A stretch of 64,000 bases of DNA, taken from NCBI GenBank assembly GCA_035295845.1, contig DATGIF010000031.1, positions 62,001-126,000 of the forward strand, written 5' to 3'. The position numbers were made by a program, and so were the translations under genes. The DNA is from Palsa-892 sp035295845 (GTDB lineage: Bacteria; Pseudomonadota; Alphaproteobacteria; Rhizobiales; Xanthobacteraceae). Positions 1 through 7,947 of the stretch are shown piece by piece; within the stretch, counting starts at the first letter, position 1, and every line of letters begins with the position of its first letter. Under the pieces are notes generated by a model. It was not told the origin of the DNA. It did no database searches and was given only the letters and a program-made list of their open reading frames with translations.

Positions 1-454
1 GGATCGGCTTGAGGAAGAACTTGCTCCAGGCCTTTGCCTTTGCCTCGGGCGACAAGAGCACGCTTACATCCGCGTTGTTCAGCCACAGATCGCGCAGTTT
101 CTTCATCGGCAGGTCGTGACAGATCGCGCGCGCGAGCATCACCGCATTGATGCCGCCGGCCGAGGCGCCGGCAATGGTATCGACGATGACGCGGAGCTCC
201 ACCTTGCGGCCGATCTCGCGCAGGAGCTCGAAGTAATAGGCTTCGGTGTCGTACTCCTTGTCGCGTTTGTCAGCCTCGTCGACGTCAGCGATATCGAACG
301 CCGCCTTTGCGCGCGCGGCACGGTCGCGCATGCCGTGTAGGCGCGAGGACGCGCGCAAAAGCTTCAGGATCTCCTTGGAAAGGCCATGCATGTAGACGGC
401 GAGCGAAACGCCGCCGAAGCAGACGAGCGCGATGCGAAGCTCTTTCTCGCGCAA
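1..454 (-). CDS. patatin-like phospholipase family protein, N-terminal part (runs off left edge)
   Basis: This is the first ~151 residues of a minus-strand gene whose 3' part lies outside the window. The visible part has the patatin nucleophile elbow GASAGG (GxSxG) in a stretch reading IVDTIAGASAGGINAVMLAR, preceded by a Gly-rich strand (LVCFGGVSLAVYMHG) that resembles the oxyanion region of this lipase fold. Family members are serine/aspartate-dyad acyl hydrolases; the charged insert between the two motifs (about residues 35-65) fits the long patatin-like proteins of about 1,000 residues in Alphaproteobacteria. The start is taken as TTG at 454 because an in-frame TGA lies five codons upstream and no ATG or GTG falls between. 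The catalytic Asp is not visible, so activity cannot be judged. Confidence 0.8.
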   Translation of the reverse strand, partial: MREKELRIALVCFGGVSLAVYMHGLSKEILKLLRASSRLHGMRDRAARAKAAFDIADVDEADKRDKEYDTEAYYFELLREIGRKVELRVIVDTIAGASAGGINAVMLARAICHDLPMKKLRDLWLNNADVSVLLSPEAKAKAWSKFFLKPI

Positions 455-577
455 GGATGCCCCCGCTTCACGCGATCAGGCGTTGATCGGCAATCTTGGC
501 CGGATGGATGATTATAGCGGATTCGCGCGAAGCAAAGATGTCTACTGTAGCGAACCCGAAGCTCGCATAGGGGAACA

Positions 578-871
578 TTAGCGGTCGCGCGCCGGGACTT
601 CGATCCCGGCGCAGTTGCGGCGGCCTTGCATGGCGCAATCCTGCATCCTGCCCAGGTCCCGCAGCGTGTTCATGAGCCACACGCCCGTGAGCACGAGGAT
701 GACCAGAAAGACGCCGATGCCGATCAACGCTCCGGTGCTCAACGGCTCTTCGTCGTCCGATTTGCCCGGCGCGGGCGCAGGCCGTTTCGCAATGGATTTT
801 TGCGCCGCGGGAAAGCGCACGATATTCGGTTCGCCTGGCGGCGCTGGGGAGTGGTTTGATTCCGACGGCAT
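578..871 (-). CDS. small single-pass membrane protein, hypothetical
   Basis: A 97-residue protein with a Pro/Ala/Lys-rich cytoplasmic-type N-terminus (1-45), one clear transmembrane helix (about 47-67, LSTGALIGIGVFLVILVLTG) and a short tail with two Cys (MQDCAMQGRRNC) that could form a disulfide outside the membrane. The ATG at 871 is chosen because the hydrophobic and charged pattern starts there; the open frame continues upstream only as antisense shadow of the next genes. It is divergent from the small exported genes at 950 and 1247. I do not recognise a family. No function is proposed. Confidence 0.6.
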   Translation of the reverse strand: MPSESNHSPAPPGEPNIVRFPAAQKSIAKRPAPAPGKSDDEEPLSTGALIGIGVFLVILVLTGVWLMNTLRDLGRMQDCAMQGRRNCAGIEVPARDR

Positions 872-949
872 GGATCGATTGTGCGACGGGAATGTGATTG
901 CGTCGAGGCCGCCATTTCGTGCGCGCGGCCGAAGCTGTATAGTCCGCTC

Positions 950-1243
950 GTGAGGCGGATCGTCACACTCTTTTGCGTTTGGTGGCTGGCGCTCGGTTGT
1001 GCGCGCACCGCGAGCGAGCTCGTGCATTTCGGCATGACCACCGACGAAGCGGCGGCGGTGTTCGGCGCGAGCATGACTTACGTCACCGAGCGCCGCGATT
1101 CGCAGATCTACATGGTCGGCGGGCCCGCACCGATTCCGGGCGTCTATCCGCCCTGGGTGGAAGAGCGGCTCTATTTGCAATTCCGCCGGGGGCGGCTCAC
1201 CGGCTGGAAGAACGAGTGGGACGCGCGCAAGTTTTGGTTTTGA
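950..1243 (+). CDS. small exported protein, hypothetical
   Basis: About 97 residues beginning with a signal-peptide-like N-terminus (VRRIVTLFCVWWLALGC) that ends in a Cys, so a lipoprotein is possible. The mature part is rich in aromatic and charged residues and ends WDARKFWF. The start at GTG 950 puts the hydrophobic segment at the very N-terminus; an upstream GTG at 881 would add 23 residues and cannot be excluded, and neither has a clear ribosome binding site. It lies 3 bp before the next small exported gene, so the two are probably co-transcribed. The GMTTDEAAAVFG segment resembles short helical substrate-side segments of SmpA/BamE-like small proteins, but this is only an impression. Confidence 0.55.
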   Translation: MRRIVTLFCVWWLALGCARTASELVHFGMTTDEAAAVFGASMTYVTERRDSQIYMVGGPAPIPGVYPPWVEERLYLQFRRGRLTGWKNEWDARKFWF

Positions 1244-1246
1244 TCG

Positions 1247-1492
1247 ATGATGCGGCCGGCTTATCTCATCCTCTGCGGCTCTCTCTTGCTCGCTGCGGCA
1301 ACGGCAAAAGCGGCCGACATTCCGAATTTTCCCAAAGTTCGTTCGGCGCCCGCGGGCGATGGCCTCCCGGCGAATTGTCTCGAATGGACCGATGGCTGCC
1401 GCGTCTGCGCGCGGCAGGGTGATGGCACGGCCGCCTGCTCGAATGTGGGCATTGCTTGCGTGCCGCAGAAGGCGCGCTGCACGCGGCCCTGA
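1247..1492 (+). CDS. small Cys-rich secreted protein, hypothetical
   Basis: An 81-residue protein with a clear cleavable signal peptide (MMRPAYLILCGSLLLAAATAKA, cleavage after AKA near residue 22). The mature part of about 59 residues has six Cys (ANCLEW, GCRVCARQ, ACSNVGIACVP, ARCTRP), an even number suited to three disulfides in the periplasm or outside. The codon before the start is 3 bp after the stop of the preceding small exported gene. The spacing CxxC (CRVC) could also bind a metal. Family not recognised; function unknown. Confidence 0.6.
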   Translation: MMRPAYLILCGSLLLAAATAKAADIPNFPKVRSAPAGDGLPANCLEWTDGCRVCARQGDGTAACSNVGIACVPQKARCTRP

Positions 1493-1576
1493 GGGAACCC
1501 CCCGGCGATTCAACCTTGGCGAGTCGTGGACAGTCACGGCCGAATTGCGCTCAGATTCGCCAAGGGCGATTCGATC

Positions 1577-1996
1577 ATGCGCAAAGCCGTCCGCACGCCA
1601 GAGGAATTGAACGCGTTGCTCAGCGCGGAATTACGCCGCGTGCCGGGCTGCGAGGGCGCCGCCTGGGTGCGTGTCTACCGGTTGCGCAAGCACGTCCGCG
1701 GCCGGAACTGGCTCGCCGCTTTTCTGTCCGCCGGGAGCGCCGACAAGGGTGCGTGTGCGCGGGCGCTCATCGAAATCGAACGGCGGCTGCAGGCGGAATT
1801 TGATCTGGCGCCCGAGCGAACCGCACGCGAGCGTTCGCGCCCGTTCCTCGGCTATCGCCGCCATCACCGGCGGCTGCCGTCGCGCTTACTGGAATTCGGC
1901 GCTCCGGAAAAGACCGCGATGATGATCTCAACACTCAACGCCGTTCGCTCGCTATTGCTGCGAAAGCGACGTCATTTGCGCGGCAGCGCTCATTGA
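1577..1996 (+). CDS. conserved hypothetical protein, basic
   Basis: A 139-residue soluble protein beginning MRKAVRTPEELNALLSAEL. The first ~75 residues look like a folded domain (helix, then WVRVYRLRK and ALIEIERRLQAEF), whereas the C-terminal 65 residues are very Arg-rich (RRHHRRLPSR, LLLRKRRHLRG). ATG 1577 is preferred over the longer frame start at 1526 because AAGGG lies about 10 nt upstream and coding character begins there. It is followed by a tRNA-Glu gene on the opposite strand. The Arg-rich tail suggests nucleic-acid or membrane contact, but this is inference only. Confidence 0.5.
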   Translation: MRKAVRTPEELNALLSAELRRVPGCEGAAWVRVYRLRKHVRGRNWLAAFLSAGSADKGACARALIEIERRLQAEFDLAPERTARERSRPFLGYRRHHRRLPSRLLEFGAPEKTAMMISTLNAVRSLLLRKRRHLRGSAH

Positions 1997-2157
1997 GGGT
2001 CGCGTGGCCGCGCATCAGCTTCTCGGTAGTGGTTGTTCGGCGCGAAAGATCACGGCATTGCCCGCGGCGAACACTTCGTCAAAGTGTGGCTGCCTAATCG
2101 ACAGCGCCGCGTGCCCATATTGATTTGATCAAGCCAAGCCCGCGATTCGCCCCGTCC

Positions 2158-2233
2158 TGGCGCGCCCTACGGGAATCGAACCCGTGTTTCAGCCGTGAAA
2201 GGGCCGTGTCCTAGACCGCTAGACGAAGGGCGC
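2158..2233 (-). tRNA. tRNA-Glu (anticodon TTC)
   Basis: On the minus strand a full cloverleaf can be drawn: acceptor GCGCCCT paired with AGGGCGC, anticodon loop CTTTCAC with anticodon TTC, and T arm ACGGGTTCGATTCCCGT. The discriminator base is G and the 3' CCA is encoded (2158-2160). Confidence 0.95.
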
Positions 2234-2514
2234 GGGGATGCCGGGAGGTGCCCTTATAGGGAGCAGCCGCGGCAGCGACAAGGCGGCCGGGACTGCCTTT
2301 CCGTTAGGCAACGGGGCGATACCTTCGGATGGAAATTCCGCTTTTGTCTCGTTTTTTCAGGTTCTAGCGGCAAGGTAGCTCTGCCGCACAGTGGCAAACA
2401 AACCACACTCACGGAGTTCTGAGCGTGGACCGGGAGGGTCCCGCTTGTCCGTTGCGGCCCCCTTATGCGAGGATTTTCGTGGCCTTATTTGGGGGCCTGA
2501 CAAGGATCCTAAAC

Positions 2515-2751
2515 ATGATCAAGAAAATCGCTATCGCCGCCGCGATCGCCGCGGTTGCTGTCTCCTTCGCGCCGACTGCGTCGTTCGCGAAAATGCACAA
2601 GATGAAACCCTGTACCATGGGCACGATGGCAAGCGGCAAGGCCAACAGCATGGGCTGGTCGCCGGTCATGATGTGCGGCATGGACGGCAAGATGTATCCG
2701 ACGCTGATGATGTGCTACGGCGCAAGCAGCCTCTGCCCGCCGAGCATGTAA
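2515..2751 (+). CDS. small Met/Cys-rich secreted protein
   Basis: A 78-residue protein with a cleavable signal peptide (MIKKIAIAAAIAAVAVSFAPTASFA). The mature ~53 residues contain about twelve Met, three Cys and one His, in a pattern of short repeats (KMHKMKPC, VMMCGMDGKMYP, LMMCYG). Such Met/Cys/His density is what copper-binding periplasmic proteins show, so metal binding is a reasonable but untested inference. A paralogue with almost the same signal peptide and the same C-terminal pattern (KMY...CY..S..CPP) lies at 28812-29066. AAGGAT lies 8-13 nt upstream of the ATG. A strong hairpin terminator follows. Confidence 0.7.
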   Translation: MIKKIAIAAAIAAVAVSFAPTASFAKMHKMKPCTMGTMASGKANSMGWSPVMMCGMDGKMYPTLMMCYGASSLCPPSM

Positions 2752-2778
2752 GCCTGTTGAGCTGATCGGATTCTAAGG

Positions 2779-2825
2779 AAAGCCCGCGGACCGGAATGCG
2801 GGACCGCATTCCGGACGCGGGCTTT
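2779..2825. terminator. strong hairpin between convergent genes
   Basis: A long inverted repeat: outer arms AAAGCCCGCG (2779-2788) and CGCGGGCTTT (2816-2825), inner arms CCGGAATGCGG and CCGCATTCCGG. It sits 28 bp after the Met-rich protein gene and just before the end of the convergent glyoxalase gene, so it can end transcription from both sides. The T run is short. Confidence 0.75.
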
Positions 2826-2831
2826 CGTATT

Positions 2832-3290
2832 TCACCAGTGGCCGGTATTGGGCATCGACGCCCACGGCTCCTGTTTCGGCTGCGCTTTTCCCTTCTGCAA
2901 CAGCTCGATCGAGTGTTTGTCGGGCGAGCGGATGAAGGCCATGCGCCCGTCGCGCGGCGGCCGGTTGATGGTCACACCCGCCTTCATCAGTTTCTCGCAG
3001 GTCGCGTAAATATCGTCGACCTCGTAGGCGAGGTGGCCGAAATAGCGCGCCTCGCCATAGTCCTCGTCGCCGTCCCAGTTATAGGTGAGTTCCACGAGCG
3101 GTGCTGCGAAACCCGACGGCGCGCTGTCCGCGACCAATTTCTCATCCTGCGCTGCCGCGAGAAAAACGAGGGTGAAGCGTCCCTGTTCGTTGTCGACCCG
3201 GCGTGCTTCCTTTAATCCGAGCTTCTTGACGTAGAAATCGAGGGCTGCGTCGAGATTGCGCACGCGCAACATGGTGTGAAGATAACGCAT
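2832..3290 (-). CDS. gloA: lactoylglutathione lyase (glyoxalase I)
   Basis: A 152-residue vicinal-oxygen-chelate protein. It begins MRYLHTMLRVRNLDAALDFY, the classic glyoxalase I opening with the first metal-ligand His (H5), followed by VELTYNWD with the Glu ligand, GHLAYEVDDIYATCE with the second His, and RSPDKHSIELLQK with the last Glu. Known role: isomerises the methylglyoxal-glutathione hemithioacetal to S-lactoylglutathione in the cytosol. Length and motif order fit bacterial GloA well. It is divergent from the YdeI-like gene and faces the strong terminator at 2779-2825. Confidence 0.93.
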   Translation of the reverse strand: MRYLHTMLRVRNLDAALDFYVKKLGLKEARRVDNEQGRFTLVFLAAAQDEKLVADSAPSGFAAPLVELTYNWDGDEDYGEARYFGHLAYEVDDIYATCEKLMKAGVTINRPPRDGRMAFIRSPDKHSIELLQKGKAQPKQEPWASMPNTGHW

Positions 3291-3375
3291 TGAGACCTCG
3301 TGAGAATGGATGCCGAATATGGTTCCCGATCAAGCAGCTAGGCATAATGGGCCGGTTCCGCAACCGTGATGTTAA

Positions 3376-3981
3376 ATGGCAAAATCGACCGATCAAGCCA
3401 TGCGTTCGCAGCTCGACTTGCCGATCGTTTCATTCAAATCCGCGCGCGATTGGGAAAGCTGGATCGCGAAGAATCATGCGCGCACAAACGGCGTGTGGAT
3501 CCGGTTTTTCAAGAAGGGCTCCGGCCGGGCGACCGTGACCTACGCCGAGGCGCTCGACGGCGCGCTTTGCTATGGCTGGATCGACAGCCAGGCGCGCGGC
3601 TACGACGAATTATCGTATTTGCAGAAATTCGGACCACGCAAGCCGAAGAGTGGATGGTCGAAAATCAACACGCGCCACGCCGAGCGGCTGTGCAAGGCTG
3701 GTCGGATGAAGCTCGCGGGGCTCGCGCAAATTCAGGCGGCCAAACGCGATGGACGCTGGACGCGCGCCTACGATTCGCCGGCGGCCGCGAAGCCCCCGGT
3801 GGATTTTTTGCGCGCACTGGAGAAAAACAAAAAAGCCAAAGCGTTCTTTGCCGCACTCGAAAAGCGCAACAGCTATGCGATCATATACCGGCTGCAGACC
3901 GCGAAAAAACCCGAGACCCGTGCGGCGCGAATGAAGACTATCATCGCGATGCTGGCGAAGGGCGAAAAGTTCCATCCATGA
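3376..3981 (+). CDS. YdeI/OmpD-associated family protein
   Basis: A 201-residue cytosolic protein with the family pattern: SFKSARDWESWIAKNH near the start, then GVWIRFFKKGSGRATVTYAEALDGALCYGWIDSQ (residues ~38-70), KFGPRKPKSGWSKINTRHAERL, and a C-terminal helical half ending in a Lys-rich segment with RAARMKTIIAMLAKGEKFHP. Members of this family are described as bacteriocin-protection or stress-related proteins; the biochemical activity is not known to me. It ends 19 bp before the GNAT gene and probably shares its transcript. Start at ATG 3376; the overlapping frame from 3366 is a shadow. Confidence 0.85.
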   Translation: MAKSTDQAMRSQLDLPIVSFKSARDWESWIAKNHARTNGVWIRFFKKGSGRATVTYAEALDGALCYGWIDSQARGYDELSYLQKFGPRKPKSGWSKINTRHAERLCKAGRMKLAGLAQIQAAKRDGRWTRAYDSPAAAKPPVDFLRALEKNKKAKAFFAALEKRNSYAIIYRLQTAKKPETRAARMKTIIAMLAKGEKFHP

Positions 3982-4000
3982 TCTTGAGCGAAGTACAATT

Positions 4001-4564
4001 ATGATCGCCGCCGCACACAAGAAGAGCCCGACCGCGATCACGATCCGCGCCTGTGGTGAAAGCGACATGGGCGCGATCACCGAGATCTACGCGCATCACG
4101 TGCTGCATGGGACCGCGAGCTTCGAGCTTGAGCCGCCGAGCCTCGAAGAGATGATGCGCCGCCATCGCGCGATCGTCGCGGACGGCTATGTATATCTAGT
4201 CGCGGAAGCGGTGAGCGGCATTGTCGGCTATGCCTACGTCAGCGCCTATCGCAGCCGTCCGGCTTACCGGTTTACCGTTGAGAATTCGGTCTATGTGCGC
4301 GCCGGCCATGAGGGCAGGGGTATCGGATTACGCTTGATGCAGGCCTTGCTCGCTGAATGCGAAAAAAAATCGTTCCGTCAGATGATCGGAGTGATCGGCG
4401 ACAGCGCCAATCACGCCTCGATTGAACTGCATCGCAAGCTCGGTTTTCATACGATCGGCACCTTTCGTTCGTGCGGCTTCAAATTCGGCCGTTGGGTGGA
4501 CAGTGTGCTGATGCAAAAAGAATTGGGAGCCGGCGACCGCACCCCGCCGGCCGCGGGAACATGA
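4001..4564 (+). CDS. GNAT family N-acetyltransferase (phosphinothricin acetyltransferase-like)
   Basis: A 187-residue GNAT enzyme. After ITIRACGESDMGAITEIYAHHVLHGTASFE, which is the typical opening of the Pat/YncA subgroup, come VGYAYVSAYRSRPAYRFTVENSVYV and the acetyl-CoA pyrophosphate loop HEGRGIGLRLMQALL (R/Q-x-x-G-x-G/A), then IGDSANHASIELHRKLGF. Subgroup members acetylate phosphinothricin, methionine sulfoximine or related small amines; the true substrate here is unknown. Its stop overlaps the start of the sirtuin gene in ATGA, so the pair is translationally coupled, which may link acetylation and deacetylation or simply reflect compact packing. Confidence 0.88.
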   Translation: MIAAAHKKSPTAITIRACGESDMGAITEIYAHHVLHGTASFELEPPSLEEMMRRHRAIVADGYVYLVAEAVSGIVGYAYVSAYRSRPAYRFTVENSVYVRAGHEGRGIGLRLMQALLAECEKKSFRQMIGVIGDSANHASIELHRKLGFHTIGTFRSCGFKFGRWVDSVLMQKELGAGDRTPPAAGT

Positions 4565-5325
4565 TCGCCAAGGACCGCAGCAGCGCCGTCGAACGCCTCG
4601 GTGCGTTATTCGCCCAATCCCGCCGCGGCGTCGCCTTTACCGGCGCCGGCATCTCGACCGAGTGCGGCATCCCCGACTTTCGTTCGCCCGGCGGCCTATG
4701 GACCAACAACCAGCCGATTCCCTTCGACGAGTTCCTCGCCAGCCAGGAGATGCGCAATGAAGCCTGGCGGCGGAAGTTCGCCATGGAGGATCAGTTCCGT
4801 GCGGCGAAACCGGGCCGCGGGCACCGCGCGCTCGCGCGCCTCGTTCGCACCGCCAAACTCTCCGCCATCATCACCCAGAACATCGACAATCTTCACCAAG
4901 AGTCCGGCGTGCCGAGAGAAAAGGTGATCGAGCTGCACGGCAATGGCACCTATGCCACCTGTCTTGATTGTGCGACGCGTTACGAAATCGACTGGGTGCG
5001 CGAGCGCTTCACTCGCGCCGGCGGCATTGCACCGGCCTGCGAGGGCTGCGGCGGCCCGGTCAAGTCGGCGACCGTCTCCTTCGGCCAGGCCATGCCCGAG
5101 CGCGAGATGCTGCGCGCCGAGGAAGAAACGCTCGCTGCCGATCTTTTCCTCTCGATTGGCTGCTCTCTGGTTGTATGGCCGGCCGCCGGTTTCCCCATGA
5201 TGGCGAAGCGCAATGGTGCGGCGCTTATCATTATCAACCGCGAGCCGACCGACTTCGACGATATGGCCGATCTCGTCATTCATGACGACATCGGAGACGT
5301 GCTGGAGCCGTTTTTGGCGGGCTGA
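4561..5325 (+). CDS. cobB: NAD-dependent protein deacylase, SIR2 family
   Basis: A 254-residue sirtuin with all catalytic parts: GAGIS (28-32) and IPDFRSPGGLW for NAD binding, TQNID (105-109), catalytic His126 in IELHGN, a Zn site with Cys134, Cys137, Cys160 and Cys163, and the late IGCSLVVWPAA loop. Known reaction: removes acyl groups from protein lysines with NAD, giving O-acyl-ADP-ribose and nicotinamide. The start ATG 4561 overlaps the stop of the upstream GNAT gene. The name cobB is by family; substrate range (acetyl against longer acyl) cannot be read from sequence alone. Confidence 0.93.
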   Translation: MIAKDRSSAVERLGALFAQSRRGVAFTGAGISTECGIPDFRSPGGLWTNNQPIPFDEFLASQEMRNEAWRRKFAMEDQFRAAKPGRGHRALARLVRTAKLSAIITQNIDNLHQESGVPREKVIELHGNGTYATCLDCATRYEIDWVRERFTRAGGIAPACEGCGGPVKSATVSFGQAMPEREMLRAEEETLAADLFLSIGCSLVVWPAAGFPMMAKRNGAALIIINREPTDFDDMADLVIHDDIGDVLEPFLAG

Positions 5326-5464
5326 TGCATTGGAGTGACAGGTTTCAAGAAACTGTGGCAATGCTCCATTTTGGGCTTTGCGGCTGTCATTGCGCTGTTA
5401 TCTTAAAGGGGGAACGATTCGGCGTCCGATCCCGGGCGCCAGAAGCGCGACGTTGGCGGCGTCA

Positions 5465-6061
5465 ATGGGGTCGGATCGGTTGGGGCCTAAGCTCGGCACG
5501 AACGAGCAAGAGGCACGCATTGAGACTCCCACCGAAGAAGCACCGGTGGGCCTGGTCGAAATCACCGGATTCATCAAGTGGTTCGACGTCTCGAAGGGTT
5601 ATGGCTTCATCGTGCCCGACAACGGCATGCCGGACGTGCTTTTGCACGTGACCTGCTTGCGCCGCGACGGATTCCAGACCGCCTATGAGGGCGCGCGCGT
5701 CGTCGCCGAAGTGCACGAGCGGCAAAAAGGTCTGCAGTGCTTCCGGGTTATCTCGATGGACGAGTCGACCGCGATCCATCCCTCGCAACTGCCGCCCCGC
5801 ACCCACGTTTCCGTCACCCCCACGAGCGGGCTCGAGCGCGCCTGGGTGAAGTGGTTCAATCGCCTGCGCGGGTTTGGCTTCCTCACCCGCGGCGAGGGGA
5901 CGCCCGATATCTTCGTGCATATGGAAACCCTGCGCCGCTTTGGGCTGACCGAGCTTCGGCCCGGCCAGGTTGTGCTCGTGCGCTACGGCCACGGCCCTAA
6001 AGGCCTTATGGCCGCCGAAGTTCGCCCCGATACGGGGTCGAGTGCGCCTTCCTCGCACTGA
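5465..6061 (+). CDS. double cold-shock-domain protein (CspA family)
   Basis: A 198-residue protein with two cold-shock domains. The first (about 32-97) has GFIKWFDVSKGYGFIVPDNGMPDVLLH; the second (about 120-185) has AWVKWFNRLRGFGFLTRGEGTPDIFVHMETLRR. Both keep the RNP-like aromatic motifs (KGYGFI; RGFGFL, and the FVH/LLH of RNP2) that bind single-stranded nucleic acid. Two-domain proteins of this size are typical of Alphaproteobacteria. ATG 5465 is chosen because the upstream frame extension lacks any domain. It lies 15 bp upstream of the DUF192 gene and is likely co-transcribed. Confidence 0.88.
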   Translation: MGSDRLGPKLGTNEQEARIETPTEEAPVGLVEITGFIKWFDVSKGYGFIVPDNGMPDVLLHVTCLRRDGFQTAYEGARVVAEVHERQKGLQCFRVISMDESTAIHPSQLPPRTHVSVTPTSGLERAWVKWFNRLRGFGFLTRGEGTPDIFVHMETLRRFGLTELRPGQVVLVRYGHGPKGLMAAEVRPDTGSSAPSSH

Positions 6062-6076
6062 GGGTAATCCGGTTTC

Positions 6077-6553
6077 ATGACCCGAATGTTGGCGTTACAC
6101 GGTCTGTGCTTGTGCGCCTTGTTGATGGTTGCGGGCTTTTGGCTCGCGGCTTCGCCCGCCGCCCAAGCACTGACCGTCGAGCAGCTCGAAATCGTCACCA
6201 AGGACGGCGTGCGGGTGTTCGAGGTCGAGATGGCAGAGACGCCGGAAGAGCAGGAAACCGGGCTGATGTATCGCCGCGAGCTCGCCGACGGCAAAGGCAT
6301 GTTGTTCGACATGGGCGAGGAAAGGCCCGCGATCTTCTGGATGAAGAACACGTATGTATCGCTCGACATGATCTTCATCCGTGGCGACGGCACGATCGCC
6401 AACATCGCCCGGAACACGACGCCCTTGTCGGAGGCGCGTATCTATTCCAGCGGGCCCGTGCGCGGCGTGCTCGAAGTGGTGGCCGGCACGGCCAAGCGGT
6501 ACGGCATCGTGCCGGGCGATCACGTCGGACACTGGATTTTCAGCGGCCATTAA
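6077..6553 (+). CDS. DUF192 family exported protein
   Basis: A 158-residue protein with a signal peptide (hydrophobic ~8-29, cleavage near SPAAQA) followed by a DUF192 domain: VFEVEMAETPEEQETGLMYRR, MLFDMGEERPAIFWMKNTYVSLDMIFI, and GVLEVVAGTAKRYGI. The FWMKNT block is the family hallmark. Such proteins are small periplasmic or extracellular beta proteins of unknown role, found widely in Alphaproteobacteria next to cold-shock genes, as here (15 bp gap). Length is normal for the family. Confidence 0.9.
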   Translation: MTRMLALHGLCLCALLMVAGFWLAASPAAQALTVEQLEIVTKDGVRVFEVEMAETPEEQETGLMYRRELADGKGMLFDMGEERPAIFWMKNTYVSLDMIFIRGDGTIANIARNTTPLSEARIYSSGPVRGVLEVVAGTAKRYGIVPGDHVGHWIFSGH

Positions 6554-6639
6554 ACAAACGCGGCTAGGTTTGATGCCTTGCGGGCCGAAGCCGCGCCGGT
6601 GTAATCCCTAGTCGAATTCCGCCGGTTTTTTCGTCATGG

Positions 6640-6716
6640 CGGGGCGTAGCGCAGTCTGGTAGCGCACCTGGTTTGGGACCAGGGGGTCGCAGGTTCAAAT
6701 CCTGCCGCCCCGACCA
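6640..6716 (+). tRNA. tRNA-Pro (anticodon TGG)
   Basis: Acceptor CGGGGCG pairs with CGCCCCG, anticodon stem CCTGG/CCAGG encloses loop TTTGGGA (anticodon TGG), T arm GCAGGTTCAAATCCTGC. The discriminator is A and CCA is encoded (6714-6716). Confidence 0.96.
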
Positions 6717-6751
6717 ATTCAAGTCTTCGAATGGAACGAGAAAGCAAGATC

Positions 6752-7057
6752 ATGGCCGCGAGGATTTACAAGCCAACCCGTACCGCGATGCAGTCGGGCA
6801 ACGCCAACACCAAGCTCTGGCGGCTCGACTTCGAGCCGGAGACGCCGCGCGAAATCGAGCCGTTGATGGGCTGGACCGCCTCCGGCGACATGAAGCAGGA
6901 GCTGCGCCTTTCCTTCGATACGAAAGAAGAGGCGATAGCTTACTGCGAGCGTCATGGCATTCCGTATCAGGTGTTCGAAGCGCGCGAGCCCGCGCGCAAG
7001 AAAATCGCCTATGCCGACAATTTCGCTTACAGACGCATCGGTCAGTGGACGCACTAG
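6752..7057 (+). CDS. complex I accessory subunit (ETC complex I subunit, NDUFS4-type domain)
   Basis: A 101-residue protein of the family shared by Alphaproteobacteria and mitochondrial complex I. It shows the hallmarks ARIYKPTRTAMQSG, WRLDFEPETPREIEPLMGWT, LSFDTKEEAIAYCERHGI and the C-terminal KKIAYADNFAYRRIGQWTH. In mitochondria the homologue (NDUFS4, 18 kDa) stabilises the NADH-binding module; a similar peripheral role at the cytoplasmic arm is inferred. Start ATG 6752 is preferred over 6731 because family members begin MAARIYKP. It sits alone between two tRNA genes and its stop codon enters an interspersed palindrome. Confidence 0.92.
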   Translation: MAARIYKPTRTAMQSGNANTKLWRLDFEPETPREIEPLMGWTASGDMKQELRLSFDTKEEAIAYCERHGIPYQVFEAREPARKKIAYADNFAYRRIGQWTH

Positions 7058-7105
7058 AGCATGGTCCCGAAAAGCGGGAACCGGTTTTCGGAAAGGATCA
7101 TGCTC
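7057..7105. repeat. interspersed palindromic element (REP-like)
   Basis: Arms GAGCATGGTCC and GGATCATGCTC close an imperfect palindrome whose middle holds a second nested inverted repeat (CCCGAAAAGCGGGAACCGGTTTTCGG). Elements of this form are abundant between genes in Bradyrhizobium-type genomes. It lies directly at the stop codon of the complex I subunit gene and may act as an mRNA 3' hairpin. Confidence 0.75.
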
Positions 7106-7120
7106 GAGCAAAATGTTCTC

Positions 7121-7197
<77 letters not shown>

Positions 7198-7404
7198 ATT
7201 TTTTCATCGACTTGATCGATTTCGTTCGGGCAGAAGCTACATGCCGGCCTTGCGGCGTGCCTCATTCGTATTTGCGACCGCTCTCTGACGGTGGAGGCGA
7301 AAGAGGCTTGAGGTTCGGACCGGAGGGCCGCTCGCTTTTACCGGCGGGTTTTCATGAATATTATGTAGAAGCGAGGAACGTCGCTCGGCACATGGGGTGA
7401 TCAA

Positions 7405-7839
7405 ATGCAAAAGTTTGTTCGATTGCTGATGCCGATGGTGATCGCCGTGGGGCTCGGTCCGCTCATCGCCGGGTTAATTTTTTGTCTGCTCGCCGTCTAC
7501 ACCAACTTTTCCGATCCGTCGACGGTGCTGCCGATCAGCGATCTATTCAAAATGTTCAGCATCTACATCGTCTTTGCTTACTTCGCAGGCGGCCCCATTG
7601 CTTTGCTCGCCGGACTCATCGTTTCGATCTGGATGATCTGGCGCTCGCCGGGCTTGGTTGTGGCAATCGCCGCCGCGATCATTGCGGTCTGCCTTTTTCG
7701 CTTGGCCGCGGAGATCGAGTTTTTAAGTTCGATGGACAGCAGCATGGTGTACAACAACTTTGTGCTCTTGCTTGTGCTATCCGGCGTCGCTGCCGGCGTA
7801 TGCTGGCTCCTCACACGCAGATTCGCGAGGACCAAGTAA
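7405..7839 (+). CDS. polytopic membrane protein, hypothetical
   Basis: A 144-residue protein with four predicted transmembrane helices (about 8-31, 48-75, 79-98 and 117-136), a short loop SSMDSSMVYNN and a basic C-terminal end (RRFARTK) that puts the C-terminus in the cytoplasm by the positive-inside rule. I do not recognise a family. It stands 108 bp upstream of the envelope island that begins at 7948 and on the same strand, so it may or may not belong to it. Confidence 0.6.
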   Translation: MQKFVRLLMPMVIAVGLGPLIAGLIFCLLAVYTNFSDPSTVLPISDLFKMFSIYIVFAYFAGGPIALLAGLIVSIWMIWRSPGLVVAIAAAIIAVCLFRLAAEIEFLSSMDSSMVYNNFVLLLVLSGVAAGVCWLLTRRFARTK

Positions 7840-7947
7840 CCCGGATCTCGCTGATGACGGCCGGTAACGGCGCCAATTCGCCGGTAATTGCCGTCGTGTG
7901 CGGTGCACCTTTTTCGTTTTCATCCCCCGGCGTAAGCTAAGGCCGTC

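Noticed and set aside
7212..7400. 62-residue frame between tRNA-Arg and the membrane protein
   Set aside because: No ribosome site, no structure-like pattern; treated as non-coding spacer.
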